Part shown: piece after piece, positions 17,595-25,947 of the stretch
Position numbering within the stretch: the stretch's first letter is position 1
Layout of the letters: each line of letters begins with the position of its first letter
Source of the DNA: ATX-6F1 sp943369485
GTDB taxonomy: Bacteria > Cyanobacteriota > Cyanobacteriia > PCC-6307 > Cyanobiaceae
Reading direction: 5' to 3'
Assembly: GCA_943369485.1 (NCBI GenBank)
Contig: CALRNH020000002.1
Span: 157,609-221,608, forward strand
DNA length: 64,000 nt
Translations under genes and position numbers: made by a program
The notes under the pieces: model-generated
What the model was told of the DNA's origin: nothing
The model's input: the letters and a program-made list of their open reading frames with translations, nothing else
Databases searched by the model: none

Positions 17595-19387
17595 GAACGC
17601 TGCGCTGCCTCGAGGCTAGGGACCGGCGCGCCTGATCCGGCTGCCGTGCGCAGCCAGGCGGCGGCGCGGCCAGGGTCGGCCCAGAGCTGTTCTCCGCCCC
17701 GGTGGCGCACCGTGCCGGCCCCCGCACCGGGGATGCGCTGCAACTGATCGGCGGGCACCATCACCACCGCCACCCGTCCATTGCCCCGGGCCCGGCTGAA
17801 GTGGGCCGCCAGATCGGCCGCCAGCTGCAGGTCATCGTCCTGGGCTGGCGCCTCCGAGCTCTTGAGCACCACGTGACTGCCCGGGCATTCCTGGGCGTGG
17901 AACCAGAGATCACCGCGGCGGGCCTGGCGCAGGCTGATCCACTCGTTCTGGCGGTGGTTGCGGCCCACCTGCACCCGCAGGCCACCGCCGCTGCGCAGCT
18001 CCAGGGGTTGTGGTGTGGCCGGCGCACGGTTGGCGTCTCCGCCCAGAGGGCGTTTCGGGCGACGACCGTCGGCGCTGAGTTCCAGAAGTTCGCTTTCCAG
18101 GGGCTCCAGCTGGGCCAGTTCGTCGGCCTGCTCCATGAAGGTGAGGCTGGCCTCCAGTCGTTCGAGCCGCTGGCGATGGTGGGCGATCCGCGGGGTGATC
18201 GACGCCCGCGAGCGCCGCAGCTTGCGGGCCTGGCGGTAGAGCCGTTGGGCCCCGTCGATCTGCTCCCGGCTCGGGGCCTGGCCGCTGAGCAGGGCGTGGG
18301 CCTGTTCCTGCAGCCCATCGCTGTCCTCCACCCGGGCGAGCAGCTGCTCCTGCTGTTGCAGCAAGCGCCGCTCGCGCTCGATCGCCTGGCCTCCACGCTG
18401 GCGCAGGCCGCTCAGACGCTCGGCCAGCAGACGGCGGTTCAGCTCGCCGCTGTAGTAGCGGCTGAGGGCTCCGTTGATGGGTAGCTCGTCCGGGTGGGCT
18501 TCGCTGGCGCGTGTCTCTGCGCTGGCCTCTTGCCAGCAGCGATAGGCGCAGCTGCCGCCGGGGGTGAACAGGAAATCCTCCGTGGCCAGGACCTGCAGCC
18601 AACGCTGCCAGCGGAGCCAGAGTTCCTCCCATTGCCGCTCGTCCAGGGCGGCCACCGGTTGCTCCAGCAGGGCTCTCGAGACCTCCGGCTGATCTCCCGC
18701 CAGTTGCAGAGCCAAGGCTGGACTGATCCCCTGATAGGCCTCCCGCAGGGCCTGGCCCAGGCCCATGGGCACCAGGGTGAGGTGCCCCCTCCAGCGAGAG
18801 AAGGACTCCTCGAGCGAGGGGCAGCGCCCCTGCAGGCAAGGTGGCGGACCGTAGGCATCACCGGTGCCAATCGGCCGCAACCGTGAATGCTGCTCCTTGA
18901 CCTGGCGGGCCAGGGTGATCACCCGCTGCTGCTCATCGAGCAGGAACACATTGCTGTGGCGGCCCATCAGTTCCACCACCAGGGAGCGGCTGATCGGATC
19001 ACCTGGGCGGCGGGCGAAGCGCAGTTCCACCACGCGTTCCCAGCCCCGTTGCACCAGCTCCACCAGGGCCAGGCCTGCCAGGCCGTGTTGGAGTTGCTGG
19101 GCCAGGGTGCTGCCCGCACCGATGCGGGCGGGCGGCTCGATCGCCAGCAACCGTGGCGCCTCCGCCTGCCAGCTGATCTCCAGCCAATGGCGACGATCAA
19201 GTCCCCGCAGCCCCAGTTGCAGGGTATGGGGGGCGCTCTGCTGCGCCTTCTCGAAGCGGCAGGGCAGCAGGGTGGGCCGCCATTCCGCCAACACCGCCTT
19301 GAGGCTGGTCAGATCGAGGGCCTGAAGGGGAAGGCGTTGCGGGCTCGCTGGGCTGGTGGATCCAGTGGCTGGTTCAGGCGCGGTCAT
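17591..19387 (-). CDS. NFACT (FbpA/RqcH) family ribosome quality-control protein
   Basis: A 598-residue protein. N-terminal NFACT-N region (LDLTSLKAVLAEWRPTLLPC, LVVELMGRHSNVFLLDE), a central coiled coil (~350-430, Arg/Glu/Gln/Leu rich, with HRQRLERLEASLTFMEQ), and a C-terminal NFACT-R/DUF814 domain (GRNHRQNEWISLRQARRGDL, HAQECPGSHVVLK). Bacterial RqcH binds stalled 50S subunits and adds Ala tails; older annotation calls it fibronectin-binding protein. Coupled by a 4-bp overlap to tatC downstream. RqcH activity is inferred from family. Confidence 0.88.
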   Translation of the reverse strand: MTAPEPATGSTSPASPQRLPLQALDLTSLKAVLAEWRPTLLPCRFEKAQQSAPHTLQLGLRGLDRRHWLEISWQAEAPRLLAIEPPARIGAGSTLAQQLQHGLAGLALVELVQRGWERVVELRFARRPGDPISRSLVVELMGRHSNVFLLDEQQRVITLARQVKEQHSRLRPIGTGDAYGPPPCLQGRCPSLEESFSRWRGHLTLVPMGLGQALREAYQGISPALALQLAGDQPEVSRALLEQPVAALDERQWEELWLRWQRWLQVLATEDFLFTPGGSCAYRCWQEASAETRASEAHPDELPINGALSRYYSGELNRRLLAERLSGLRQRGGQAIERERRLLQQQEQLLARVEDSDGLQEQAHALLSGQAPSREQIDGAQRLYRQARKLRRSRASITPRIAHHRQRLERLEASLTFMEQADELAQLEPLESELLELSADGRRPKRPLGGDANRAPATPQPLELRSGGGLRVQVGRNHRQNEWISLRQARRGDLWFHAQECPGSHVVLKSSEAPAQDDDLQLAADLAAHFSRARGNGRVAVVMVPADQLQRIPGAGAGTVRHRGGEQLWADPGRAAAWLRTAAGSGAPVPSLEAAQRS

Positions 19388-19419
19388 GGCCCCTACTCTG
19401 CTGGCCGACGGTGTTCCCG

Positions 19420-20016
19420 ATGATGGCTTCCCCTTCCTCCGCCGGGCGGCTCACGCTGATCACCGGACCGAGCGGTGTCGGCAAGGGCACCCTGGTGGCT
19501 GCACTGTTGCGGCGCCATCCCCGCATCTGGCTGTCGGTGTCGGCAACCACCCGCTCGCCTCGCACCGGGGAGGTGGACGGGGAGCACTATTTCTTCCTCA
19601 GCCGCGAACGTTTCGATGCTCAACTGGAGGCGGGCGGCCTGCTGGAGTGGGCCGAATTCGCCGGCAATCGCTACGGAACGCCGCGCGAACCGGTGGAGCG
19701 CCACCTGGCCGAAGGCCGTCCGGTGCTGTTGGAGATCGAGCTGGAGGGGGCTCGCCAGGTGCGGCGAAGCTTCCCCGAGGGCTTTCAGATCTTCCTCAAA
19801 CCCCCCTCCTTCGAGGAACTGGAGCGACGCATCCGCGGCCGCGGCACCGACAGTGAGGAGGCGATCGCCCGGCGTCTGCAGCGGGCGCGGGTGGAACTGC
19901 AGGCCGAGGCGGAGTTCGATGCCGTGCTGGTGAACGGCGATCTGGATCAGGCCCTGCTCCAACTGGAGAGGTTGATGGGGCTGAGCGCTGAGCCGGCGGT
20001 TTCCCCCAGCGCCTGA
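19420..20016 (+). CDS. gmk: Guanylate kinase
   Basis: About 198 residues; possible starts are GTG 19411, ATG 19420 or ATG 19423, and I use 19420. P-loop GPSGVGKGT, the GMP-binding SATTRSPRTGEVDGEHY with FAGNRYGTP, and EIELEGARQVR identify the family. It phosphorylates GMP to GDP with ATP in the cytoplasm. It is divergent from the NFACT gene, leaving about 30 bp between starts. Confidence 0.95.
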   Translation: MMASPSSAGRLTLITGPSGVGKGTLVAALLRRHPRIWLSVSATTRSPRTGEVDGEHYFFLSRERFDAQLEAGGLLEWAEFAGNRYGTPREPVERHLAEGRPVLLEIELEGARQVRRSFPEGFQIFLKPPSFEELERRIRGRGTDSEEAIARRLQRARVELQAEAEFDAVLVNGDLDQALLQLERLMGLSAEPAVSPSA

Positions 20017-20154
20017 GGGAGGCGGCACGGTCGGTACTGGCACGGTTGTGCTGGCAAGGGGACACCCCGAGGGGGCTCCATGGGCTCGCCCTCCAGATCT
20101 GGGGCCAGCCATCAGGGCGGCTGGGCCGGACGCCAGGACAGGAGGGCCGCCCAT

Positions 20155-20178
20155 GAAAAAAGCGGCCATCGGGCCGCT
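20155..20178 (-). terminator. Rho-independent terminator after psaFJ
   Basis: On the minus strand, AGCGGCC-CGAT-GGCCGCT is followed by TTTTTT. It lies 24 bp beyond the psaJ stop, so it ends the psaF-psaJ transcript. Confidence 0.85.
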
Positions 20179-20201
20179 GGAAAGGGATGGGATTTCCGGG
20201 C

Positions 20202-20318
20202 TCAGAGGGGATGGAAGAGCAGATCGGGGAAGAACCGGTTGAACTCGATCATGATCCCGGCCGTGAGGGTGAACCAGACGGCGGCCACGACGGGGGCGGT
20301 GGTGAGGAATTTTTTCAT
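20202..20318 (-). CDS. psaJ: Photosystem I subunit IX (PsaJ)
   Basis: A 38-residue single-helix protein starting MKKFLTTAPVVAAVWFTLTA and ending FFPDLLFHPL. The N-terminal KKFLTTAPV, the EFNRFFPDLLF segment after the helix and the length are the PsaJ signature. It binds pigment at the PSI edge beside PsaF. The gene starts 12 bp after the psaF stop, the standard psaF-psaJ pair, and is followed by a terminator. Confidence 0.97.
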   Translation of the reverse strand: MKKFLTTAPVVAAVWFTLTAGIMIEFNRFFPDLLFHPL

Positions 20319-20330
20319 GGTTCCAGGAAG

Positions 20331-20810
20331 TCAGCGGGGTGAAACGGTCACTTTCGAGTCGTCTTCCAGCATTGTTCCGCCGGCGAACTCCTTGAAGGCC
20401 GCCAGGGGCCAGGTGGCTGCGGACAGGGTGGATTTGAACGCCAGGGGCAGATCGATCTGGATTTCACGCATGGTGGCGTCCTTGCTGCCGCGAATGGCCA
20501 TCAGGTAGGAGCGGCCAGCCCAGCCGATCGTGCCCGTGATGTAAAGGAAGGCGATGCTCGGAATCAGGAAATCACCGGCGTGGCTGAAGCGGCCATCGAC
20601 GATCAGGTGGGGCAGGCCATCGGTGCCACAGAGGGCTTGGCTGTAGCTCGCGAAGCGGGCCTTGGCCTGGTCGGTGGTGGCTTGGCTGGCCCGCTGCTGG
20701 AAGCGGGGGCTCTCAGCACAGGGGGTCAGCCCCGCTACATCGGCGTGTGCCACGGGGGCGAAGCCGAAGATCAGGAAGGCTGAAATCAGAACAGCAAAGA
20801 GACGGCGCAT
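20331..20810 (-). CDS. psaF: Photosystem I subunit III (PsaF)
   Basis: A 159-residue precursor with a signal peptide (MRRLFAVLISAFLIFGFA...VAHA) and mature start DVAGLTPCAESPRF. Two Cys (CAESPRF and LCGTDGLPHLIVDGR) form the lumenal disulphide, and SIAFLYITGTIGWAGRSYL is the membrane helix. PsaF is the lumenal-side PSI subunit near the donor docking site. First gene of the psaFJ operon, divergent from tsaD with a 77-bp shared upstream region. Confidence 0.97.
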   Translation of the reverse strand: MRRLFAVLISAFLIFGFAPVAHADVAGLTPCAESPRFQQRASQATTDQAKARFASYSQALCGTDGLPHLIVDGRFSHAGDFLIPSIAFLYITGTIGWAGRSYLMAIRGSKDATMREIQIDLPLAFKSTLSAATWPLAAFKEFAGGTMLEDDSKVTVSPR

Positions 20811-20887
20811 CGTGTCCGGTGCTGGGATAAAGACCTGCGGGAAGGCAGGATGTCACTTGCGGACAGTAGGGGACATCTCTAGAGCCA

Positions 20888-21943
20888 ATGCCGACGCTCC
20901 TGGCCGTCGAAACAAGTTGTGACGAGTCCGCTGCGGCGATTGTGTGCGACCGAACGGTGCTCGCCAGCGCCGTCGCCTCCCAGATGGAGGAACACGCGCG
21001 CTGGGGTGGGGTGGTGCCCGAAATCGCCTCCCGCCGCCATGTTGAAGCGCTGCCGCTGCTGATCGACCAGGTGATGGCCGAGAGCGGTCTGGGCTTCGGC
21101 GATCTGGACGGCATTGCCGCCACGGTGGCCCCGGGGCTGGTGGGGGCCTTGCTGGTGGGTTCGGTCACCGGGCGCACCCTGGCCGCCCTCCATGGACTGC
21201 CCTTCGTGGGTGTCCATCACCTGGAGGGCCACCTGTGCTCGGTGCACCTGGGGGAGCCCCTGCCGCCGGGGCCCGCCCTGGTGCTGCTGGTGAGTGGCGG
21301 ACACACGGAATTGATCCGGATCGATGGACCGGGCCGCTACGAGCGCCTTGGCCGCAGCCGCGATGATGCGGCCGGCGAGGCCTTCGACAAGGTGGCCCGG
21401 CTGCTGGGCCTGGGTTACCCCGGTGGTCCGGCGATCCAGACGGCCGCGGCCGACGGCGATCCCCATCGCTTCCCCCTGCCCAAGGGGAGGGTCTCCCTGC
21501 CCCAGGGTGGCTTTCATCCTTACGACTTCAGTTTCAGCGGCCTCAAGACAGCGGTGCTGCGGCTGGTGCAGTCACTTGGCACCACGGGAGGGCCGCTGCC
21601 GGTGGCTGATCTGGCGGCCAGCTTCGAGCAGGTGGTGGCGGAGGTGCTGGTGGAACGCACCTGCCGCTGTGCCCGTGACCAGGGCCTCGGCACTGTGGTG
21701 ATGGTGGGTGGGGTGGCAGCCAACCAGCGCCTGCGTGCCCTGATGGAAAAGCGTTGCGCCGCCCTGGGGCTGTTTTGGCGCGTGGCCCCCCTGGCCTACT
21801 GCACCGACAATGCGGCCATGGTGGGGGTGGCAGCGGCCCAGCGGCTGACGGCCGGATCGCGCAGCTCGCTCAAGCTCGGGGTGACCCCGCGGCTCCCGCT
21901 GGAGCAGGCCGATGACCTTTACGAGCCAGTGAGGGGCCGTTAA
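20888..21943 (+). CDS. tsaD: tRNA N6-adenosine threonylcarbamoyltransferase
   Basis: A 351-residue ASKHA-fold enzyme (TsaD/Kae1/Gcp) that transfers threonylcarbamoyl to A37 of ANN-decoding tRNAs. Motifs: LAVETSCDESAAAIV at the N terminus, metal-binding HHLEGHLCSVHL, LVSGGHTELIRI, GEAFDKVARLLGLGYPGGP, VVMVGGVAANQRLR and CTDNAAMVG. Length and order are normal. Confidence 0.97.
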   Translation: MPTLLAVETSCDESAAAIVCDRTVLASAVASQMEEHARWGGVVPEIASRRHVEALPLLIDQVMAESGLGFGDLDGIAATVAPGLVGALLVGSVTGRTLAALHGLPFVGVHHLEGHLCSVHLGEPLPPGPALVLLVSGGHTELIRIDGPGRYERLGRSRDDAAGEAFDKVARLLGLGYPGGPAIQTAAADGDPHRFPLPKGRVSLPQGGFHPYDFSFSGLKTAVLRLVQSLGTTGGPLPVADLAASFEQVVAEVLVERTCRCARDQGLGTVVMVGGVAANQRLRALMEKRCAALGLFWRVAPLAYCTDNAAMVGVAAAQRLTAGSRSSLKLGVTPRLPLEQADDLYEPVRGR

Positions 21944-21988
21944 TCCTCGATCCCTTTAGTGTGAACCATCAACCTTGCGGCCGGCCCC

Positions 21989-22186
21989 ATGGCCCCTGCT
22001 GACATGCGTGAGAACGGCGAAGGACCCACGCCCGTGGGACCAGATGAGCTGAACGCCTGGCGGCGGGGATTCACTCCCCAGGCCGAGATCTGGAATGGCC
22101 GACTGGCCATGCTCGGGCTGTCGCTTGGCATTGGGGTGCTGTTGCTGGTGCGTCTGCTGAGCAGCTCACTGACGGCCGCGAAGTGA
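21989..22186 (+). CDS. High-light-inducible (HLIP/CAB-like) protein
   Basis: A 65-residue protein with one transmembrane helix. The chlorophyll-binding signature is PQAEIWNGRLAMLGLSLGIG (ExxNGRxAMxG). HLIPs protect photosystem assembly and dissipate energy under high light or stress. A hydrophilic N-terminal ~30 residues precede the helix. The last 21 bp overlap the convergent pilT gene. Confidence 0.92.
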   Translation: MAPADMRENGEGPTPVGPDELNAWRRGFTPQAEIWNGRLAMLGLSLGIGVLLLVRLLSSSLTAAK

Positions 22187-23416
22187 CTGGGCCAGTTCGT
22201 TCGGTTTGAGGCTCTGGGCCAGGGCGTCTGCGGGGGAGACTCGGCCGGCTTGCACCAGTTTGAGCAGCGCCTGGTTGGCGCTCTGCATGCCGTCGAAGCC
22301 ACTGCGCTCCATGATCTGCTCAACCTCGTCCATCTTGCACTGCTGGATGTAATCCCTGCAGGCATCGGTGTTGACCAGGATGTCGTGGAAAGCGGCCCGT
22401 TTGCCATCGGTGGTTTTGATCAGGCCCTGGGAAATCACCGCCAGCAAGGCTTCGGAGACGGAGCGGCGCACATTGTCCTGGTCTTCAGGGGGGTACATGC
22501 CCAGCACCCGTTCCACCGTGCGCACGGCTGAGTTGGTGTGCAGGGTTCCAAATACCAGGTGACCGGTCTGGGAGGCTTCCAGGGCGGTGGTGAGTGTTTC
22601 CCTGTCCCTGATTTCACCAATCAGGATCACATCGGGGTCTTCCCGCAGGGAAGCGCGCAGGGCGTTGTGGAACAGCTTGGTGTGGTGCCCCACTTCCCGC
22701 TGGCGCACCATGGAGCGCTTGCTCTGGTGCACGAATTCGATCGGATCCTCGATCGTGATGATGTGACGCTTCTGGTTGCGATTGATCCAGTCGACCATTG
22801 CCGCCAAGGTGGTGCTCTTGCCCGAACCGGTGGGCCCGGTCACCAGCACCAGCCCCTTGGGGCGTTGACAGACCTCCTCGAGCACACTGGGCAGGTTGAG
22901 GTCTTCGATCGTGGCGATTTTCTGAGGGATCAGGCGCAGCACCATCGCTGGCCCCAGCAGGGTTTCCAGCAGGTTGATCCGCACCCGCACGAACGGAAAG
23001 GCGAAGGAACCGTCAAATTCCTTGTCATTCTGGAATCGGTCGATTTCCACCGGCGTGAGCATCTCCCGAAGCCAGCCGTTGAAGCTGGCCTGATCAGCCA
23101 CTGGCCAGCCGGTGTGCTGCATGTCGCCCCGAACCCGATAACGGGGCTCTTCCCCCACCCCGAGGTGGACGTCGGAGTAGTTGCGTTCGTGGGCGATGCG
23201 CACGATCTCCTGAAGGGTGCTGGGCTCGGGAGGCAGATTGAGGCCCTTGGAACCTTCGTCGATGACGCTGATCGAATCGCCGGAGCCCGCCTCGGGGAGT
23301 GGCGCGGTCGGGGATGGGATCGCCTGGATGATCGGAACGGTCGGCAGATCTCGCAGGGTCGACTCCTCCAGGGGGGGAAAGAGGGAGGAGGACGCCCCTG
23401 CTTCGTTCGCGGACAT
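22166..23416 (-). CDS. pilT: Type IV pilus retraction ATPase PilT
   Basis: About 416 residues from the ATG giving MSANEAGASSS; in-frame ATGs at 23431 and 23443 are alternatives. After a ~75-residue Ser/Pro-rich leader comes the PilT N domain (YSDVHLGVGEEPRYRVRG) and the secretion-ATPase core: Walker A GPTGSGKSTT, Asp box TIEDPIEFVHQ, Walker B ILIGEIRDRETL and His box GHLVFGTLHTNSA. PilT depolymerises pili for twitching or DNA uptake. No other pil genes are in this window. Confidence 0.93.
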   Translation of the reverse strand: MSANEAGASSSLFPPLEESTLRDLPTVPIIQAIPSPTAPLPEAGSGDSISVIDEGSKGLNLPPEPSTLQEIVRIAHERNYSDVHLGVGEEPRYRVRGDMQHTGWPVADQASFNGWLREMLTPVEIDRFQNDKEFDGSFAFPFVRVRINLLETLLGPAMVLRLIPQKIATIEDLNLPSVLEEVCQRPKGLVLVTGPTGSGKSTTLAAMVDWINRNQKRHIITIEDPIEFVHQSKRSMVRQREVGHHTKLFHNALRASLREDPDVILIGEIRDRETLTTALEASQTGHLVFGTLHTNSAVRTVERVLGMYPPEDQDNVRRSVSEALLAVISQGLIKTTDGKRAAFHDILVNTDACRDYIQQCKMDEVEQIMERSGFDGMQSANQALLKLVQAGRVSPADALAQSLKPNELAQSLRGRQ

Positions 23417-23518
23417 GGTGACGGCATGCATTCGTGGCACCAAGCTTTGCTTGAATTAAGCCTGTTGTCATGGATTTGCTGCGGCCATCTTTAGGATCCG
23501 CCCGATTGCTGCTCGCCT

Positions 23519-24649
23519 TTGACCTCCCTCCCCCTGGTCACGATCGTGCTCGGCACCCGGCCAGAGGCGATCAAGCTGGCGCCTGTGATCCTGGCCTTCC
23601 GCTTGGCGCCCGATCTGCGCACCCGGGTGGTGCTGACAGGCCAGCACAAGGAAATGGTCGCCCAGGTGATGGATCTGTTCGGGCTCACGGCCGATCTCGA
23701 CCTGGCGCTGATGGCCCCGAAGCAGACCCTCACCCACGTCACCTGCGCGGCCCTGCAGGGGTTGCGGGAGGAGTTCACGGCCCATCGGCCCGATCTGGTG
23801 CTGGTGCAGGGGGACACCACCACCGCCTTCGCTTCGGCCCTGGCCGCCTTCTATGAGCAGATCCCCGTGGGGCATGTGGAGGCGGGCCTGCGCACCGACA
23901 ACCTGCTCGATCCCTTCCCGGAGGAGGCCAACCGGCGCCTGATCTCCCAGGTGGCCCAGCTGCATTTTGCTCCCACCAGCGTCTCGGAGGCCAATCTCAA
24001 AGCCTCCGGCGTGGTGGGGCGGGTGCTGGTCACCGGCAACACCGTGATCGATGCCCTGCTGCTGATGGCCGAGCGGGCCCCCCAGCTGGCGATCCCAGGG
24101 CTCGATTGGCAGCGGCAGCGAGTGATCCTGGCCACGGTGCACCGGCGCGAGAACTGGGGACCTCGTCTGCAGGACATCGGCCATGGCTTCCTGGAGCTGC
24201 TGGAGCGTTTCCCCGACACCGCCCTGCTGCTGCCCCTGCACCGCAACCCCACCGTGCGTGAACCGCTCGAAGCGCTGCTGGGCCATCACCCCCGGGCCTT
24301 CCTCACCGAACCGCTTGACTACGACAGCCTGGTGGCGGCGATCCGTGGCTGCACGCTGCTGCTCACCGATTCCGGCGGCCTTCAGGAGGAGGCTCCTGCC
24401 CTGGGCAAGCCCGTGCTGGTACTGCGGCGCACCACCGAACGTCCCGAGGCTGTCGACTCAGGCACCGCCCGATTGATCGGCACCGATACGGTCGACATCG
24501 TGCGCGAGGCGGCGCGGCTGTTGGAGGATCCCGCCGCCTACGCGGCCATGGCCCAGGCCCACAATCCCTTCGGCGATGGCAAGGCCAGCGGCAGGATCCT
24601 GGAGGCCAGCCGGGCGCTGCTGGCGGAACGCGCTCAAGGGGAAGGCTGA
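23519..24649 (+). CDS. wecB: UDP-N-acetylglucosamine 2-epimerase (non-hydrolysing)
   Basis: A 376-residue GT-B-fold enzyme that converts UDP-GlcNAc to UDP-ManNAc for surface polysaccharide. The TTG at 23519 gives (M)TSLPLVTIVLGTRPEAIKLA; no ATG lies close. Motifs: GTRPEAIKLAPV, GHVEAGLRTDN, FPEEANRRLI, TVHRRENWG and LTDSGGLQEEAPALGKPVL. Lacks the hydrolysing-type signatures. A G/C-rich hairpin covers its stop codon region. Confidence 0.92.
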   Translation: MTSLPLVTIVLGTRPEAIKLAPVILAFRLAPDLRTRVVLTGQHKEMVAQVMDLFGLTADLDLALMAPKQTLTHVTCAALQGLREEFTAHRPDLVLVQGDTTTAFASALAAFYEQIPVGHVEAGLRTDNLLDPFPEEANRRLISQVAQLHFAPTSVSEANLKASGVVGRVLVTGNTVIDALLLMAERAPQLAIPGLDWQRQRVILATVHRRENWGPRLQDIGHGFLELLERFPDTALLLPLHRNPTVREPLEALLGHHPRAFLTEPLDYDSLVAAIRGCTLLLTDSGGLQEEAPALGKPVLVLRRTTERPEAVDSGTARLIGTDTVDIVREAARLLEDPAAYAAMAQAHNPFGDGKASGRILEASRALLAERAQGEG

Positions 24650-24669
24650 GGCCTTCGCCCCGCCGCTTC

Positions 24670-25947
24670 TCACCCCCCAGGACGCTTCTTGGCCCAGGGC
24701 GGCAGGTCGATGAACACCTTGGTGCCGGGGTTCAGGCCGCTGAGGATCTGGGTGTTGCGGCCGCTGCTCGTGCCCAGCTCCACCGGCTGGAAGGTGGGTT
24801 CGTTGCCCTTGCCCACCAGCAGCACCCCTGGTTTCCCTCCTTCGGTGACCACGGCCACAGTGGGCACCAGGGTGCGCACCGCCAGCTGGCCGGTCTTGAA
24901 GTCGATGTCGGCGGTCATGCCGATGCGCAGCTCCGGCGGGGGATTGATCAGCTGAAGCTTGACCTCGAAGGAGGTGACGTTGTTGGTCTTGACCGCCCGC
25001 GGGGCGATCTGCTTGACCCGGGCGGCGAAGCGCCTGTCGGGGAAGGCATCCACCCGCAGGCTGGCCTCCTGGTTCACCCGGATTCGGCCGATGTCGTTCT
25101 CGGGCACCTTGGCCACCGCCTCAAGGCCCTGGGCCAGTTCCACCACCGAGGAACTGCTGGCCCCGGCGTTGGCCGAGGCCGCCGTGGTCGGGGTGACGAA
25201 GGCGCCCGGGTCGGCGAAGCGCTGGGTGATCACACCGTCGAAGGGAGCGCGGATGGTCAGTTCGGAGCGTTCCACGCCGCGTTGGCCGCTCCGCTGCCGC
25301 GCGGCGTCGAGGGCCGCCTGGCTGGTGGCCAGGCGGGTGTTGAAGGTGATGAAGTCGTCCTGGCTGATGGCGCCTTGGGCATAGAGCTTGCGCCGCCGTT
25401 CGAATTCCGAGCGGCTGCGGCGGTATTCCGCCTCCGCCTGGCGCACCTGGGCCTGGAACTCGCTTTCGCGGTCCTGCAGATCGCCGCTGTCCATCAGGGC
25501 GATCGGCTGGCCCGCCTTCACCCGATCACCCTCGTCGATGTAGAGGGTCTGGAGCACGCCTCCGCGTTTGGGGCTGACGTTGACGCTGCGAACGGCCTTC
25601 AGTTCACCGCTGGCGGTGACGATGCCGGGCAGGCTGCCGCGTTCGGCGCTCACGGTGTAGGCACTCAGGTTCTTGGTCCGCTCAGCGCTGCGCCGGCCCG
25701 ACCAGAGACTGAAGCCGCCGATGGCGACGGCCAGGGCCAGGGCGCCGGCGGCCCAGAGGCGTTGGCGTGGCCGGCGAGGGCGCTTGATCAGACCCGTTGG
25801 CTTGGTCTCCTCAGCGACCTTCGGGGCTGGTTGGAGAATGGAGGAAGGAATGGGTCGGATGCGTCGATCGCCCCAGTCTTGATGGTTTGGGTGTCGAATG
25901 GCGAGCCCGAAGGTGGCGGAGACCGACCCGTCTAGATTTCGGCCCAT
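24670..25947 (-). CDS. HlyD/AcrA-type periplasmic adaptor (membrane fusion protein)
   Basis: Up to 425 residues. Core order: a basic N terminus, one signal-anchor helix (LWAAGALALAVAIGGFSLW), biotinyl-lipoyl-like region (SAERGSLPGIVTASGELKAV, YIDEGDRVKAGQPIALMD), an alpha-helical hairpin (~residues 160-230), second lipoyl half (IRAPFDGVITQRFADPG), beta-barrel and C-terminal domains ending DLPPWAKKRPGG. The only ordinary start codon before the conserved part is ATG 25947, overlapping the divergent ychF ATG; a non-standard start nearer 25860 is possible. It would couple an exporter to the outer envelope, but no ABC or RND partner is adjacent. Confidence 0.82.
   Translation of the reverse strand: MGRNLDGSVSATFGLAIRHPNHQDWGDRRIRPIPSSILQPAPKVAEETKPTGLIKRPRRPRQRLWAAGALALAVAIGGFSLWSGRRSAERTKNLSAYTVSAERGSLPGIVTASGELKAVRSVNVSPKRGGVLQTLYIDEGDRVKAGQPIALMDSGDLQDRESEFQAQVRQAEAEYRRSRSEFERRRKLYAQGAISQDDFITFNTRLATSQAALDAARQRSGQRGVERSELTIRAPFDGVITQRFADPGAFVTPTTAASANAGASSSSVVELAQGLEAVAKVPENDIGRIRVNQEASLRVDAFPDRRFAARVKQIAPRAVKTNNVTSFEVKLQLINPPPELRIGMTADIDFKTGQLAVRTLVPTVAVVTEGGKPGVLLVGKGNEPTFQPVELGTSSGRNTQILSGLNPGTKVFIDLPPWAKKRPGG

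Noticed and set aside
24636..24664. GC-rich hairpin at the wecB stop
   Set aside because: No T-run follows on either strand, so it is not called as a terminator.
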